From Rhodospirillaceae bacterium (GTDB lineage: Bacteria; Pseudomonadota; Alphaproteobacteria; Dongiales; Dongiaceae), in contig SSEL01000063.1 in the NCBI GenBank assembly GCA_008012315.1, positions 1 to 39,986 on the forward strand: a stretch of DNA of 39,986 nucleotides, read 5' to 3'. Under the pieces are notes generated by a model, which was not told the origin of the DNA, ran no database searches, and was given only the letters and a program-made list of their open reading frames with translations. The first letter of the stretch is position 1. Each line of letters begins with the position of its first letter. Below are positions 15,528 through 24,256 of the stretch, piece by piece. Made by a program: the position numbers and the translations under genes.

Positions 15528-16724
15528 ATGCCGACTGCCGCCCCTTCGATTTCCGCCCCTTCTATTTCCGCCGGGGAATTCGCCGAACGCCGCGCCCGCG
15601 CTGCCGAGGCCACCAAGGCCGCCGGTCTGGACGCCCTGCTGATCTGTTCGCGCGGCGGCGGTACGGTCGATCGTTTCGCCGATGTCATGTATCTCTCGGG
15701 TTTCTATACCTCCTTTCCCTATACGCCGGATCATGAAGGTTCCTGGTCGGGTCGGGCGCATTCCTTCATGGTGCTGCCGGTGGGCGGCAAACCGCGCCTC
15801 ATCATCGACGTGCCGAAACAGTCCGAGGTGCATGTCGAGGATGGCGAAGTCATCTATACCGATTTCGTGATCGAGGCGACCATCCAGGCGCTGCGCGATG
15901 CCGGGCTGGAACGCGCCAAGGTCGGCCTGGTCGGCGAAGACGTCATGCCCGTGAGTTTCTTCCGCAAGATCACGACACAATTGCCGAACCTCGTCGTGGA
16001 ATCGGCGGATGCGATCCTGACGAATCTGCGCAAGATCAAGTCGCCGGCCGAGATCGCCATGCTGCGGCACGCTTCGTTTGTCGGCTCGCGCATGATCGAT
16101 ACCATGATGGCGGCGGTCGAACCCGGCGTCTCGCATGGCGAGATCGTCGCGGCCGGCATGCAGACGCTGCTGCCGGCCGGCGGCATCCTCTACAATTCCT
16201 TCATGGCCTCGGGCAAAGGCGGGGAAAACCGCAAGATGGTGCGTAACGGCTTCCCTACCTGGGGCAGCCAGGAAAAAATCGAAAATGGCGATTGGTTCCG
16301 CGCCGGCATTTCCGGCATTGTCGGCGGCTATATTTTCGATCTTTCGCGCTCCAAAGCGGTCGGCCAAGCGACCAACCGCCAGATCGACCTCTTCGAAGCG
16401 GCCATCTCCTGTGTCGAAGCCGGTATCGAAACCATCCGGCCGGGCGCCACGGCGGGCGACCTGGCCGTGGCCGGCCTCGGCCGCCAGAAACAGCTCGGCT
16501 TTGAGATCAAGGGCGTCTTCCCCGGTCTCGGTCACGGCATCGGCCTCGGCTGGGATGCGCCCTGGCTGACGCCGGACGAACCGACGCCGATCGTGCCCGG
16601 CATGGTGCTCTGCTTCGAACGCACCATCCAGCAGGACGGTTATCTCGGCGATTTCGAGGATACGGCGCTGGTCACCGAGAATGGCGTCGAAATGCTGACC
16701 GACGCGAAGAAGCGGCATTACTGA
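15528..16724 (+). CDS. M24 family pita-bread hydrolase (Xaa-Pro peptidase/creatinase-like)
   Basis: A 398-residue protein with a creatinase N-terminal domain (about 20-170) and an M24 pita-bread domain. Four of the five usual metal ligands are visible: Asp271 in YIFDLSRS, His336 in GLGHGIGL, Glu364 in CFERTI and Glu377 in DFEDTALVT. The first aspartate, expected about 11 residues before Asp271, is missing: the region reads WFRAGISG (256-263). Such loss is known in non-peptidase members such as creatinase. The gene sits between the permease and ATPase genes of a polyamine-type transporter, so it probably acts on the imported compound, cleaving a C-N bond (inference). AAGGAG precedes the ATG. 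An in-frame 15-bp tandem duplication (15543-15572) repeats PSISA at residues 6-15. Confidence 0.88.
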   Translation: MPTAAPSISAPSISAGEFAERRARAAEATKAAGLDALLICSRGGGTVDRFADVMYLSGFYTSFPYTPDHEGSWSGRAHSFMVLPVGGKPRLIIDVPKQSEVHVEDGEVIYTDFVIEATIQALRDAGLERAKVGLVGEDVMPVSFFRKITTQLPNLVVESADAILTNLRKIKSPAEIAMLRHASFVGSRMIDTMMAAVEPGVSHGEIVAAGMQTLLPAGGILYNSFMASGKGGENRKMVRNGFPTWGSQEKIENGDWFRAGISGIVGGYIFDLSRSKAVGQATNRQIDLFEAAISCVEAGIETIRPGATAGDLAVAGLGRQKQLGFEIKGVFPGLGHGIGLGWDAPWLTPDEPTPIVPGMVLCFERTIQQDGYLGDFEDTALVTENGVEMLTDAKKRHY

Positions 16725-16725
16725 T

Positions 16726-17814
16726 ATGCAGCAAGGCGCGTCGATTCAGATCCGGGGACTCTGCAAGGAATACGGCCGGATGATGGCGGTCGATCAGGTT
16801 TCCCTGGATATCGCGGCCGGGGAATTCGTCACCTTGCTGGGGCTCAGCGGCTCGGGCAAATCGACGACCCTGATGACTGTTGCCGGCTTCGTCGATCCCG
16901 ATCAGGGCACCGTCTCGATCTCCGGCAAGGAGGTGACGACCTTGCCGCCGGAGAAGCGCAATCTCGGCGTCGTGTTCCAGAACTACGCGCTGTTTCCGCA
17001 TCTCAATGTTCGCGACAACATCGCCTTTCCGTTGCAGATGCGCCGGCAGCCGGCCGGCGCTATCGACAAGGAAGTGAAACGGGTTCTCGAACTGGTTTCA
17101 TTGCAGGATCTCGGCGAGCGTCGCGTGACGGAATTGTCCGGCGGCCAGCAGCAACGCGTCGCCTTGGCGCGGGCTTTGGTCTTCGCCCCGCCGGTGCTGC
17201 TGATGGACGAGCCGCTCGGCGCGCTCGACCGGCAATTGCGCGAGCAGTTGCAGGTCGAGATCAAGCGTATCCATCGGCAATTGGGTGTCACCGTCCTTTA
17301 TGTGACCCATGACCAGGAAGAAGCGCTGTCGATGTCGGATCGCATCGCCATCATGGCCGATGGCCGCATCCAGCAATTGGGGACGCCGGCGGAAGTCTAT
17401 ATGCGGCCGGAGAACAGCTTCGTCGCCGGCTTCTTCGGGGAATCGAATTTCTTCCCGGTCGCCGTGGAAGGCGCGGGCGAACGCGTCACGTTGCGTCCTG
17501 ACAACCTGGATGGAACAATGCTGCAGGCAATCACGCGCCGTCCGCTCCAGGGCAGGCGCTTCTTCGGCATGATCCGGCCGGAAGCCATTCAGGTCGGCAC
17601 GGAACCCGATCCGGTCTTCGAGAACAAGCTGCAGGGCACGGTCGAGCAGCAGGATTTTCTCGGCGCGACGGTGCGGCTGACGGTGCGGACCGGGGCCGGG
17701 GCCATCGCCGTCCGCACCAGCCGGCTGGGCCGGGCGGCCGAGCTGACGCCGGGCACGGCGGTCTGGCTGAATTGGCATGCCGAGGAAACCGCCGTTTTTG
17801 CGGCGGACCGCTGA
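16726..17814 (+). CDS. ABC transporter ATP-binding protein, PotA type
   Basis: A 362-residue ATPase with Walker A GLSGSGKST (39-47), Q-loop VVFQNYALFPHL, signature LSGGQQQR, Walker B VLLMDEPLGALD and switch histidine in YVTHDQEEAL. A C-terminal TOBE domain follows (about 280-360), typical of polyamine, maltose and iron importers. It is the last gene of the operon, 1 bp after the M24 stop, and energises the PotBC-type permeases. Confidence 0.93.
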   Translation: MQQGASIQIRGLCKEYGRMMAVDQVSLDIAAGEFVTLLGLSGSGKSTTLMTVAGFVDPDQGTVSISGKEVTTLPPEKRNLGVVFQNYALFPHLNVRDNIAFPLQMRRQPAGAIDKEVKRVLELVSLQDLGERRVTELSGGQQQRVALARALVFAPPVLLMDEPLGALDRQLREQLQVEIKRIHRQLGVTVLYVTHDQEEALSMSDRIAIMADGRIQQLGTPAEVYMRPENSFVAGFFGESNFFPVAVEGAGERVTLRPDNLDGTMLQAITRRPLQGRRFFGMIRPEAIQVGTEPDPVFENKLQGTVEQQDFLGATVRLTVRTGAGAIAVRTSRLGRAAELTPGTAVWLNWHAEETAVFAADR

Positions 17815-17865
17815 CCTCGGCGTCAACTCAGTACCCCGGACGACGGGCAAATCTTCATTCGCGCA

Positions 17866-20226
17866 TCATGACGCTAAGATCTGCGCGTGGGTAAGTTCGG
17901 CATTGCTGAAGACAGTGACCGTATCAGCACCATTGGTGAAGGTATGGGCAGCCATGCCGGCAACCGAAATGCCGGCCGCCGTTCCGGTTGCTCCCAGAGT
18001 TGCGTTCGCCGCGGTCGCGGCCCAGCCTCCGCTCGTGTCGATATTGAGGGTATCGGTGCCACTGCCGAGATCGGCGACGAATTGATGATCGGCCGTGTCG
18101 GATAGCACATCGCTGAGGCTGAGGGTCACCGTGTCGTTGCCGCCGCCCGTCTGGATGCGTTCGACCGTGGCGATATTGGGTCCGCGCAGATCGATCGTAT
18201 CGGCACTGGAAAGATTGGCATCGACCGTGTCAAAGCCGGCGCCGCCATCGATCTTATCGGCGGCATCCCATTTGAGCGTATCGTTCCCGGCATCGCCGAA
18301 GAGCTGGTCGAGACCCGATCCGCCGGTCAGCGTGTCATTGCCGGCATTGCCATGCAGGATGTCATTGCCCCCGCCGCCCGACAGCGAATTCGCCAGACCA
18401 TCGCCGGTCAGTTGGTCGTTGAAGGCAGAGCCGATGACGTTTTCCACGCTGATCAGTTTGTCATTGCCTTCACCCGTGGCGGTGCCCAGGCTCAGATCGA
18501 CGATCACCCCGGTGGATGACGCACTGTAATCCGCCGTATCGGTGCCCGAGCCGCCATTCAGCAGATCATTACCGAGCCCGCCGGCCAGGGTATCTTTGCC
18601 GGCGCCACCGTACAATATATCGTCACCGCCCCTGCCGATCAGCTTGTCGTCGCCCGCATCGCCATAGATCGTCTCGCCGAGGCTGCCGCCGGTGATTGCA
18701 TCATTGCCGTCCCAGCCGTGGAAAGGCTGGGTGGTATCATAGCCGGAAGCGGTGGCAGCCGCCGCATCGGCCGGCAGGCTCACCGTATCGTTGCCGCCAA
18801 GAGCGTTGTATTCCGATCCGTACAGATAGGTCCCGCCGAAGACGGTGCCGAAATCGACCACGTCGTTGTTGGCACTGAACAGCGGGGGCAGGGCGGAAGT
18901 GGGGGATAGCTGCAGCTCGAACAGCCGGCCATCCATGAACTGGTCGGACCCGTAATCGGCAACCCACAGCGACATGGTATTGGGATCGTCATTCGGATCG
19001 CTGCTCGGCGCAAGCGTCAGGGCTTTCACCAGGACCCTGCGGGCATCGGGCCGACCATATCCTTCCAGCAGTTTGATCGTGTCGAGAAGTTGCCCGTCGC
19101 GTGAGACGACGAAGATGTCGGCCGAGGTCTCGCCGCCCATATAGTAGACATTTCGGGTCGGGTCATAGGCAATGGCTTCCGGATCGCCGAGTGTCGCCGG
19201 CAACTGGACGGTGGAAACCACGGTGCCCTTCGTGGTCGTTTCAAAGATCGTCCGTGGATGCATGGTCCCCTGTTCGCCCTCGACCACCAGCAAATGGCCG
19301 GTCACCGGATCGAAGCCGATATCCTCGGTATCATTGGCGCCGAAATTCAGGGTCGAAAAAGAGGAGATCAGCGTGCCCGGATTGTTGGGGTCGACTTCGA
19401 AGACCTTGTGGGCCACGTCATCACTGATGAAAAGGTGATGATTGAGCGGATCATAGGCCAGGCCGGTGGGCTCCTTGGTGAAGCTTTCCAGGCTGGTGCT
19501 ATGGTCAAAGGCGCCGGTTTGCGACAGGACGAAGAGATTGTCGGGACGGAAGAAGGGCGTTTCATCGATCTCCGAATCCGAGACCAGTAATTTGCCCGTG
19601 CCGGGCGTGCTGCCGGGAATCCAGGCAATGCCAGCCGGGTCGGGACTTGGATTGGGCCAATGGGTCGTATCGATCATCTGCACGACGAGCGGGCTCAGCG
19701 GCGGCGATATGGTGGTGGTTGTCGTCGTCGTCAGCGTGGTCGTCATCTCCGGTGCAGCGAGGCTGGTATCGGACAGGAAACTGCTATCTGTGCTGAAGCT
19801 GGCAAGGGTTGTTGGCGTGGCTGTGCCGTCATCCGGCGTCGTGCCGGACTGGGATGCCGGCGGCAATTGTGCCTGGCTGGGATGTGGGTCCAGGTTTCCT
19901 GTCACCATGTGATGCGATGTCGGAGCGGGGTTCCATATCATGCTGCCGGCATCGCTGGCATGGATGAACGGATCATCTGTTTCACTTGGACCTGTTCCGC
20001 TCGCGCCAGTTGCCGATCCGGCATCGGAATCCGATCGCGAAGCGAGTGAAATCAAGCCTGTCGGTATCGCCGGCGACGGGGCGCTGTGGTCGAGATATGC
20101 CGGCGTGGCCGGATCGGCCACTTCCGTCATGGGTTGCGCCGCAGGGTTCGTGGCATCCGCCGGATCGCGGATCATGCCCCATAACTGCATTAAGTCCCGC
20201 CAGGAGTGGAGTTTTGCAGGCGCCAT
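17866..20226 (-). CDS. RTX-repeat protein with SdiA-regulated/NHL-like propeller region
   Basis: A 786-residue, acidic, cysteine-poor protein likely exported by a type I system. Residues 1-180 are low complexity, rich in Ser, Thr, Pro and Asp, with a threonine run near 160-171. Residues about 182-445 carry repeated segments such as EPTGLAYDPLNHHLFISDD, EDIGFDPVTGHLLVVEGEQ and EAIAYDPTRNVYYMGG, typical of SdiA-regulated/NHL-type beta-propellers. From about residue 470 to 655 there are GGxGxDxLx nonapeptides (GDAGDDKLIGRGGDDILYGG, GGLGNDLLNGGSGTD), the Ca2+-binding RTX repeats. The last part ends in a short hydrophobic-acidic tail, as in type I substrates. AGGAG stands 9 bases before the ATG. 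No HlyB/HlyD/TolC genes are nearby. Function is unknown; surface or extracellular binding is plausible. Confidence 0.82.
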   Translation of the reverse strand: MAPAKLHSWRDLMQLWGMIRDPADATNPAAQPMTEVADPATPAYLDHSAPSPAIPTGLISLASRSDSDAGSATGASGTGPSETDDPFIHASDAGSMIWNPAPTSHHMVTGNLDPHPSQAQLPPASQSGTTPDDGTATPTTLASFSTDSSFLSDTSLAAPEMTTTLTTTTTTTISPPLSPLVVQMIDTTHWPNPSPDPAGIAWIPGSTPGTGKLLVSDSEIDETPFFRPDNLFVLSQTGAFDHSTSLESFTKEPTGLAYDPLNHHLFISDDVAHKVFEVDPNNPGTLISSFSTLNFGANDTEDIGFDPVTGHLLVVEGEQGTMHPRTIFETTTKGTVVSTVQLPATLGDPEAIAYDPTRNVYYMGGETSADIFVVSRDGQLLDTIKLLEGYGRPDARRVLVKALTLAPSSDPNDDPNTMSLWVADYGSDQFMDGRLFELQLSPTSALPPLFSANNDVVDFGTVFGGTYLYGSEYNALGGNDTVSLPADAAAATASGYDTTQPFHGWDGNDAITGGSLGETIYGDAGDDKLIGRGGDDILYGGAGKDTLAGGLGNDLLNGGSGTDTADYSASSTGVIVDLSLGTATGEGNDKLISVENVIGSAFNDQLTGDGLANSLSGGGGNDILHGNAGNDTLTGGSGLDQLFGDAGNDTLKWDAADKIDGGAGFDTVDANLSSADTIDLRGPNIATVERIQTGGGNDTVTLSLSDVLSDTADHQFVADLGSGTDTLNIDTSGGWAATAANATLGATGTAAGISVAGMAAHTFTNGADTVTVFSNAELTHAQILAS

Positions 20227-20665
20227 GGCTTGAACTCCTCTGTCTTTTGCCGGCTCGCGACGGCGAGGCCGCGGGACCGCTCAGCCGATCGGCGTTATGG
20301 TCCGCTTCGGCCCGATTGGTTTTCGCGACGATTGTCCATCACATCGGTTTGTTGATTGCGGATCGGGCGTTCGTCAGAAAGCTGACGTCCACGCGCCGGT
20401 GTTCCGCGGATGAGGTGATGATCGGCTTGCGTCCGCGGAGCTGTCATCATCGAGATGAATGAGGTGGCGCAAAGTGATCGTCACAAATGCCGCGCCAACG
20501 CCTGCGTTAATGCGAAAAATCAGCGAATCTCACTGACCTGCAAGGTGAGGGAAAGCTATTCGTGCGCCGAACGCGCGCGAGTTCGGCACATGATTTACCC
20601 GGTGCGTGATTGCTGTGCAGAAACTGACTGGACGAAAGATGGGGCGCTCGGATCGCGCAGGCAAT
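20227..20665. other. Intergenic region upstream of the RTX gene, no gene seen
   Basis: A 439-bp gap that I consider non-coding: the short open frames have no ribosome-binding sites or recognisable motifs. It holds the upstream sequence of the RTX gene and the 3' end of the MFS transcript unit is on its right. A small hairpin CGTCAG-AAAG-CTGACG lies at 20372-20387. I cannot identify promoter boxes with confidence. Confidence 0.5.
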
Positions 20666-21943
20666 CTATTCGACAAAGCCTTCCTTGACCGCCGGCGAGG
20701 GCCCATGTTGCACGGCCTCGCCGCGCGGATCGAGTTCGGGCGCGCCGACGGCACCTTGCCCCACCGGCACGGCCACGTAATTGCTCTGCTCGGCGGCACT
20801 CTTGGCGCGGCGGCGGAAGACACGGTAGAGAGCGAACAGGGCGACGAGGGCGAAACCGGCCGCCAGGAACTGGAACAGGCCATTCGGTCCCAGCGGCACC
20901 ATCAGCAGGCCGACGGTGAACGGACCGACCGAGGATCCCAGCCCCCAGATGAACAGCAGGCCGCTGGAGGCGGCGACGAAATCGCGCTTTTCAATATAGT
21001 CGGTCGCCTGGCTGACGCCGAGCGCATAGGTCGGCGAGCTGAAACCGGTCAGCAGGAAGAACAATGTCAGCAGGACCAGATATGGCATGTCGCTGCTGAT
21101 GGTGAAGGCGATCGACAGGAGCGAGGACAGGATCATCGTGCCGATGATGATCGGCCGGCGGCCATAATGATCGGCGATATGGCCGATCGGATACTGGGCC
21201 AGGATGGCGGCGATGGTGCCGATGCTGATGAGGAACGCCAGTTCCTGCGCGTTGCCGCCCCGCGCGGTGATATAGACCGGCAGCAGCGAATAAAGCGCGC
21301 TGATGAAGATGCCGGCGCCGAAACAGCAGACCACGCCCAGCGGTGAGATGCGGATCAGTTGCAGGATGCTGAGATGGCTGCGCTGGCCGATTTCCGGATT
21401 GCCGACTTTGGTCAAGGCCAGCGGGATCATCGAACTGGCGATGCAGATGGTGGCCAGGGCGAACAGCAGGGTGCCGCTGGGGTCCTTGATGTTAAGCGCC
21501 AGCGGCGAGATGCCGGAGGCACCCCAGGCGACCACTGAATAAACGGCGAAGATGCGGCCACGATTGTCTTCGGTCGCCTTGTCGTTGAGCCAGGATTCGA
21601 TGATGACGAAAGCCCCGGCCAGGGTGTAGCCGGCGGCAACCCGCAGGACGATCCAAACATAGGGATGCTGTATCACGATCATCAGCAGGGTGGCATTGGC
21701 GGCCATCACGGCGAAGACGCCGAAGGCGCGGATATGGCCGACCCGGTCGATGATCCGGTGGCAAGTGAGGGTGCCGATCAGGAAGCCGACGAAATAGGCC
21801 GAGGCGACGATGCCGACCAGATCGGAGCCGATGCCGTTCTCGCTGAGCCGGATGCCGATCAGCGGGTTGAGCACGCCAAGTGCCGCCTCGATGAAACCGA
21901 TCCCCAGCAGGACCGGCATCGTCGGCTGCACGGACTTCCACAT
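20666..21943 (-). CDS. MFS transporter, YcaD-like
   Basis: A 425-residue membrane protein with about twelve hydrophobic segments and a cytoplasmic charged C-terminal tail of about 50 residues. AAGYTLAGAFVIIESWLND and RGRIFAVYSVVAWGASGIS are typical of the YcaD subfamily, and HIADHYGRRPIIIG is the conserved MFS loop between segments 8 and 9. The substrate is unknown. It is transcribed in the same direction as the acyl-CoA dehydrogenase gene 134 bp upstream but may have its own promoter. Confidence 0.88.
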   Translation of the reverse strand: MWKSVQPTMPVLLGIGFIEAALGVLNPLIGIRLSENGIGSDLVGIVASAYFVGFLIGTLTCHRIIDRVGHIRAFGVFAVMAANATLLMIVIQHPYVWIVLRVAAGYTLAGAFVIIESWLNDKATEDNRGRIFAVYSVVAWGASGISPLALNIKDPSGTLLFALATICIASSMIPLALTKVGNPEIGQRSHLSILQLIRISPLGVVCCFGAGIFISALYSLLPVYITARGGNAQELAFLISIGTIAAILAQYPIGHIADHYGRRPIIIGTMILSSLLSIAFTISSDMPYLVLLTLFFLLTGFSSPTYALGVSQATDYIEKRDFVAASSGLLFIWGLGSSVGPFTVGLLMVPLGPNGLFQFLAAGFALVALFALYRVFRRRAKSAAEQSNYVAVPVGQGAVGAPELDPRGEAVQHGPSPAVKEGFVE

Positions 21944-22077
21944 GACATGCCCCCTATGAATGACGATATCGCGGCCTGGCTGCCGTCCAGGCCGCGCCTT
22001 CCATATCTCGCAGGCGCCGTGTCGGCGCGCAATCTGTTTCGCATGCCTGCTATTTTGCGCCGCTGCGGTTCCCGTTC

Positions 22078-23268
22078 CTAATCGATGAGGGCGTCCTGGC
22101 CGCGTTTATAAAGGCCATTGGCGATGATCAGGCGCTGGATCTCGCTGGCACCTTCCCAGATCCGGTCGACCCGGAGTTCGCGGAAGAAGCGCTCGGCGAC
22201 ATTTTCTCGCATATAGCCACGCCCACCAAATATCTGCACCGCCCGGTCGGCGATGCGATTGGCCATTTCGGAGGCATAGAGCTTGACCATGGAGGATTGC
22301 GCATGCACGACCTTCACATCCTCGCCGGCATCGATCGCCTCGGCGGTGCGATAGGTCATCAGCCGCGCTGCCCATAATTCGGTGACACTATCGGCCAGCA
22401 TGAACTGGATCGCCTGCTGCTCGGCGAGCGGCTTGCCGAAGACTATGCGCTGTTTGGCGAAGGCGGTGGCCTCATCGATCAGCCGCGCGGCAGCACCGCA
22501 GCAGCGGGCGGCGATCATCAGGCGCTCATACCGGAACCAGTCATAGGTGAAGCCCATGCCGTCGCCCTCGGCGCCGATCCGGTTGGCGGCGGGGACGCGC
22601 ACATCGGTCAGGCGATAGATCGGATGATGCGCGGCATAGGTATGGGTATAGGCCGGGCTGCGCACCACCTCGATACCCCGTGCGGCCATGTCCGGCGTTT
22701 CCATGTCGATGAAGAACAGGCAATGGCTGCCGGCCTTGGGCCCCTCGGTCAGTTTCGCCTGGAAGATCATGATATCGGCGAGATTGCCGCTGGTGACATG
22801 CCACTTTTCACCATTCAGCACGTAATGATCGCCATCCTTGCGTGCCGTCGCCTGGATGGCATCGACATCCGATCCCGCCTCGGCTTCGGTGATGGCATAG
22901 CATTCATGGCGCGCGCCAGTGATGATCGGCTTGATCCAGGTCTCGACCTGATAGGGCGAGCAGGCCGCCAGCATCCAGCGCTGGGCATTGCTGTAGCACC
23001 AGCCGAGCGCATTGGTGACGCGGCCGATCTGCTCGGTCGCCGCGACCTGTTCCAGCATGGTATAGCCACCGCCGCCCTGTTCGACGGGAATATCCATGGC
23101 GTTGAGGCCGACCTCCCGCGCCAATTGTTGATGCCGGGCTTTGATGTCTTCGGGGATCAGCCCCTCATTCATCTCCGCATGCACTTCCCAGGGGATCAAT
23201 TCGGCTTCGACGAATTGACGGGTCCGTTCGCGCAATTGCGCGGCACGCGGCGGCAATGGATAGCTCAT
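22078..23268 (-). CDS. Acyl-CoA dehydrogenase
   Basis: A 396-residue FAD enzyme that introduces a trans-2 double bond in an acyl-CoA. YAITEAEAGSDVDAIQATA is the FAD/substrate motif and WHVTSGNLADIMIFQA the mid-barrel. RVDRIWEGASEIQR at the C-terminus carries the glutamate that acts as base in medium-chain-type dehydrogenases. IFGGRGYMRENVAERFFREL is a typical FAD contact. The TetR gene ends 48 bp upstream on the same strand and probably regulates it. A second, different acyl-CoA dehydrogenase is encoded at 25206-26372. Confidence 0.92.
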   Translation of the reverse strand: MSYPLPPRAAQLRERTRQFVEAELIPWEVHAEMNEGLIPEDIKARHQQLAREVGLNAMDIPVEQGGGGYTMLEQVAATEQIGRVTNALGWCYSNAQRWMLAACSPYQVETWIKPIITGARHECYAITEAEAGSDVDAIQATARKDGDHYVLNGEKWHVTSGNLADIMIFQAKLTEGPKAGSHCLFFIDMETPDMAARGIEVVRSPAYTHTYAAHHPIYRLTDVRVPAANRIGAEGDGMGFTYDWFRYERLMIAARCCGAAARLIDEATAFAKQRIVFGKPLAEQQAIQFMLADSVTELWAARLMTYRTAEAIDAGEDVKVVHAQSSMVKLYASEMANRIADRAVQIFGGRGYMRENVAERFFRELRVDRIWEGASEIQRLIIANGLYKRGQDALID

Positions 23269-23316
23269 GGTAATCCCTGACGATTTATTGTTTTAGGTAA
23301 TTTTACGCGGTCTGGG

Positions 23317-23961
23317 TCAGGCGGCCGAAGCGGATGAGGCTCCGGTCGCCTCACGTTGCCCGAATTCCGTCGGGAACAGGCCAGCCAGGAACAGCCGGAC
23401 CGTCTGCTTGGCATGCTCGCGATCGATCGCCTGCGGGCTGATCAGAATGTCCAGCCACAGGCCGTCGATCATGGCGCCGAAGCCGCGCGTGACCTGATCG
23501 GCATCGAGATGGCCATAGCCGCCTTGTTCAATCAGGTCCTGAAAGACCGAACGCAGATCGGTATAGAGCGCGGCGGACATGTCCTGGCAGAGGCGCAGGA
23601 ATTCCGGCCGCCAGCGTGCTTCGCCCCAGAAGGCGTACCAGACGGTCACCCGCTTCCGGTTGATGAACAGCCGGTGGAAGTCGTTTTCGATCGTGGCGTC
23701 GATCCGGGCAACCGGCGAGGGGCCGGCTTTCTCGCGTGCTTCGACTGCGCTGGCGCGGTAATCGTCCAGGATATGCTTGAAGGTGGCGATCAGCAGGGCA
23801 TCCTTGCCCTTGAAGTAGAAATTGACGATGCCGACGGAAAGCTGTGCGGCTTCAGCCACTTGCGCCAGCGTGAGATCGGCGAAGCCGCGCCGGGCGATGC
23901 AGTCGATCGTGGCTTCGATCAACTGGATCCGGCGCGCCTCCTTGATCCCTTCGCGTGACAT
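23317..23961 (-). CDS. TetR family regulator, BetI-like
   Basis: A 214-residue regulator. The N-terminal helix-turn-helix reads LTLAQVAEAAQLSVGIVNFYFKGKDALL, and AFWGEARWRPEFLRLCQ plus GLWLDILISPQAIDREHAKQ match the C-terminal BetI-type domain. GGGAG stands 6 bases before the ATG at 23961; an in-frame ATG at 23997 has no such site. It is divergent from the enoyl-CoA hydratase operon and upstream of an acyl-CoA dehydrogenase on its own strand. A near-perfect TetR-style operator lies 80 bp upstream, so it likely represses both fatty-acid gene sets and responds to an acyl-CoA rather than choline (inference). Confidence 0.9.
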   Translation of the reverse strand: MSREGIKEARRIQLIEATIDCIARRGFADLTLAQVAEAAQLSVGIVNFYFKGKDALLIATFKHILDDYRASAVEAREKAGPSPVARIDATIENDFHRLFINRKRVTVWYAFWGEARWRPEFLRLCQDMSAALYTDLRSVFQDLIEQGGYGHLDADQVTRGFGAMIDGLWLDILISPQAIDREHAKQTVRLFLAGLFPTEFGQREATGASSASAA

Positions 23962-24041
23962 GGCGTCTCCCAAAGATTGTGAAATATTGTTACACATAAA
24001 TTTTCGTTAAGTCAATGTTTTTTCTTGACTAATGACGATGT

Positions 24042-24059
24042 ATTGAACGAGTGTTCAAT
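24042..24059. promoter_or_regulatory. Candidate TetR operator, 7-bp inverted repeat
   Basis: ATTGAAC (24042-24048) and GTTCAAT (24053-24059) form a perfect inverted repeat with a 4-base spacer, the TTGAAC-N4-GTTCAA form used by several TetR regulators of fatty-acid genes. It lies between tetR and the enoyl-CoA hydratase operon. A further inverted pair AGTCAA/TTGACT (24010-24015, 24025-24030) could provide divergent -35 boxes. Confidence 0.6.
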
Positions 24060-24256
24060 CAATTTCGAGGCGCGGACGTGCAGCCGGGGCGGGACAGGGA
24101 AGCCCAAGCTGCATGTGATGACTGCACCGGCTTTGCTAAGATTTTCCAGGATCAAGATTATCCAATGGCTGAGATCATTGATGGTCGGGATCATCGATTT
24201 CCAAGGGTCCAGATGATCGAGCGCCGGGTGTCGGCGCATAGTGTGGGGAGATAGAA

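Noticed and set aside
20455..20688. A 77-codon plus-strand frame in the gap before the RTX gene
   Set aside because: It lacks a ribosome-binding site, has erratic composition and overlaps the end of the MFS gene.
24010..24030. AGTCAA/TTGACT inverted pair as a second TetR operator
   Set aside because: The spacer is 9 bases and the sequence differs from the operator at 24042; it fits divergent -35 boxes better, but no good -10 boxes follow, so I leave it unassigned.
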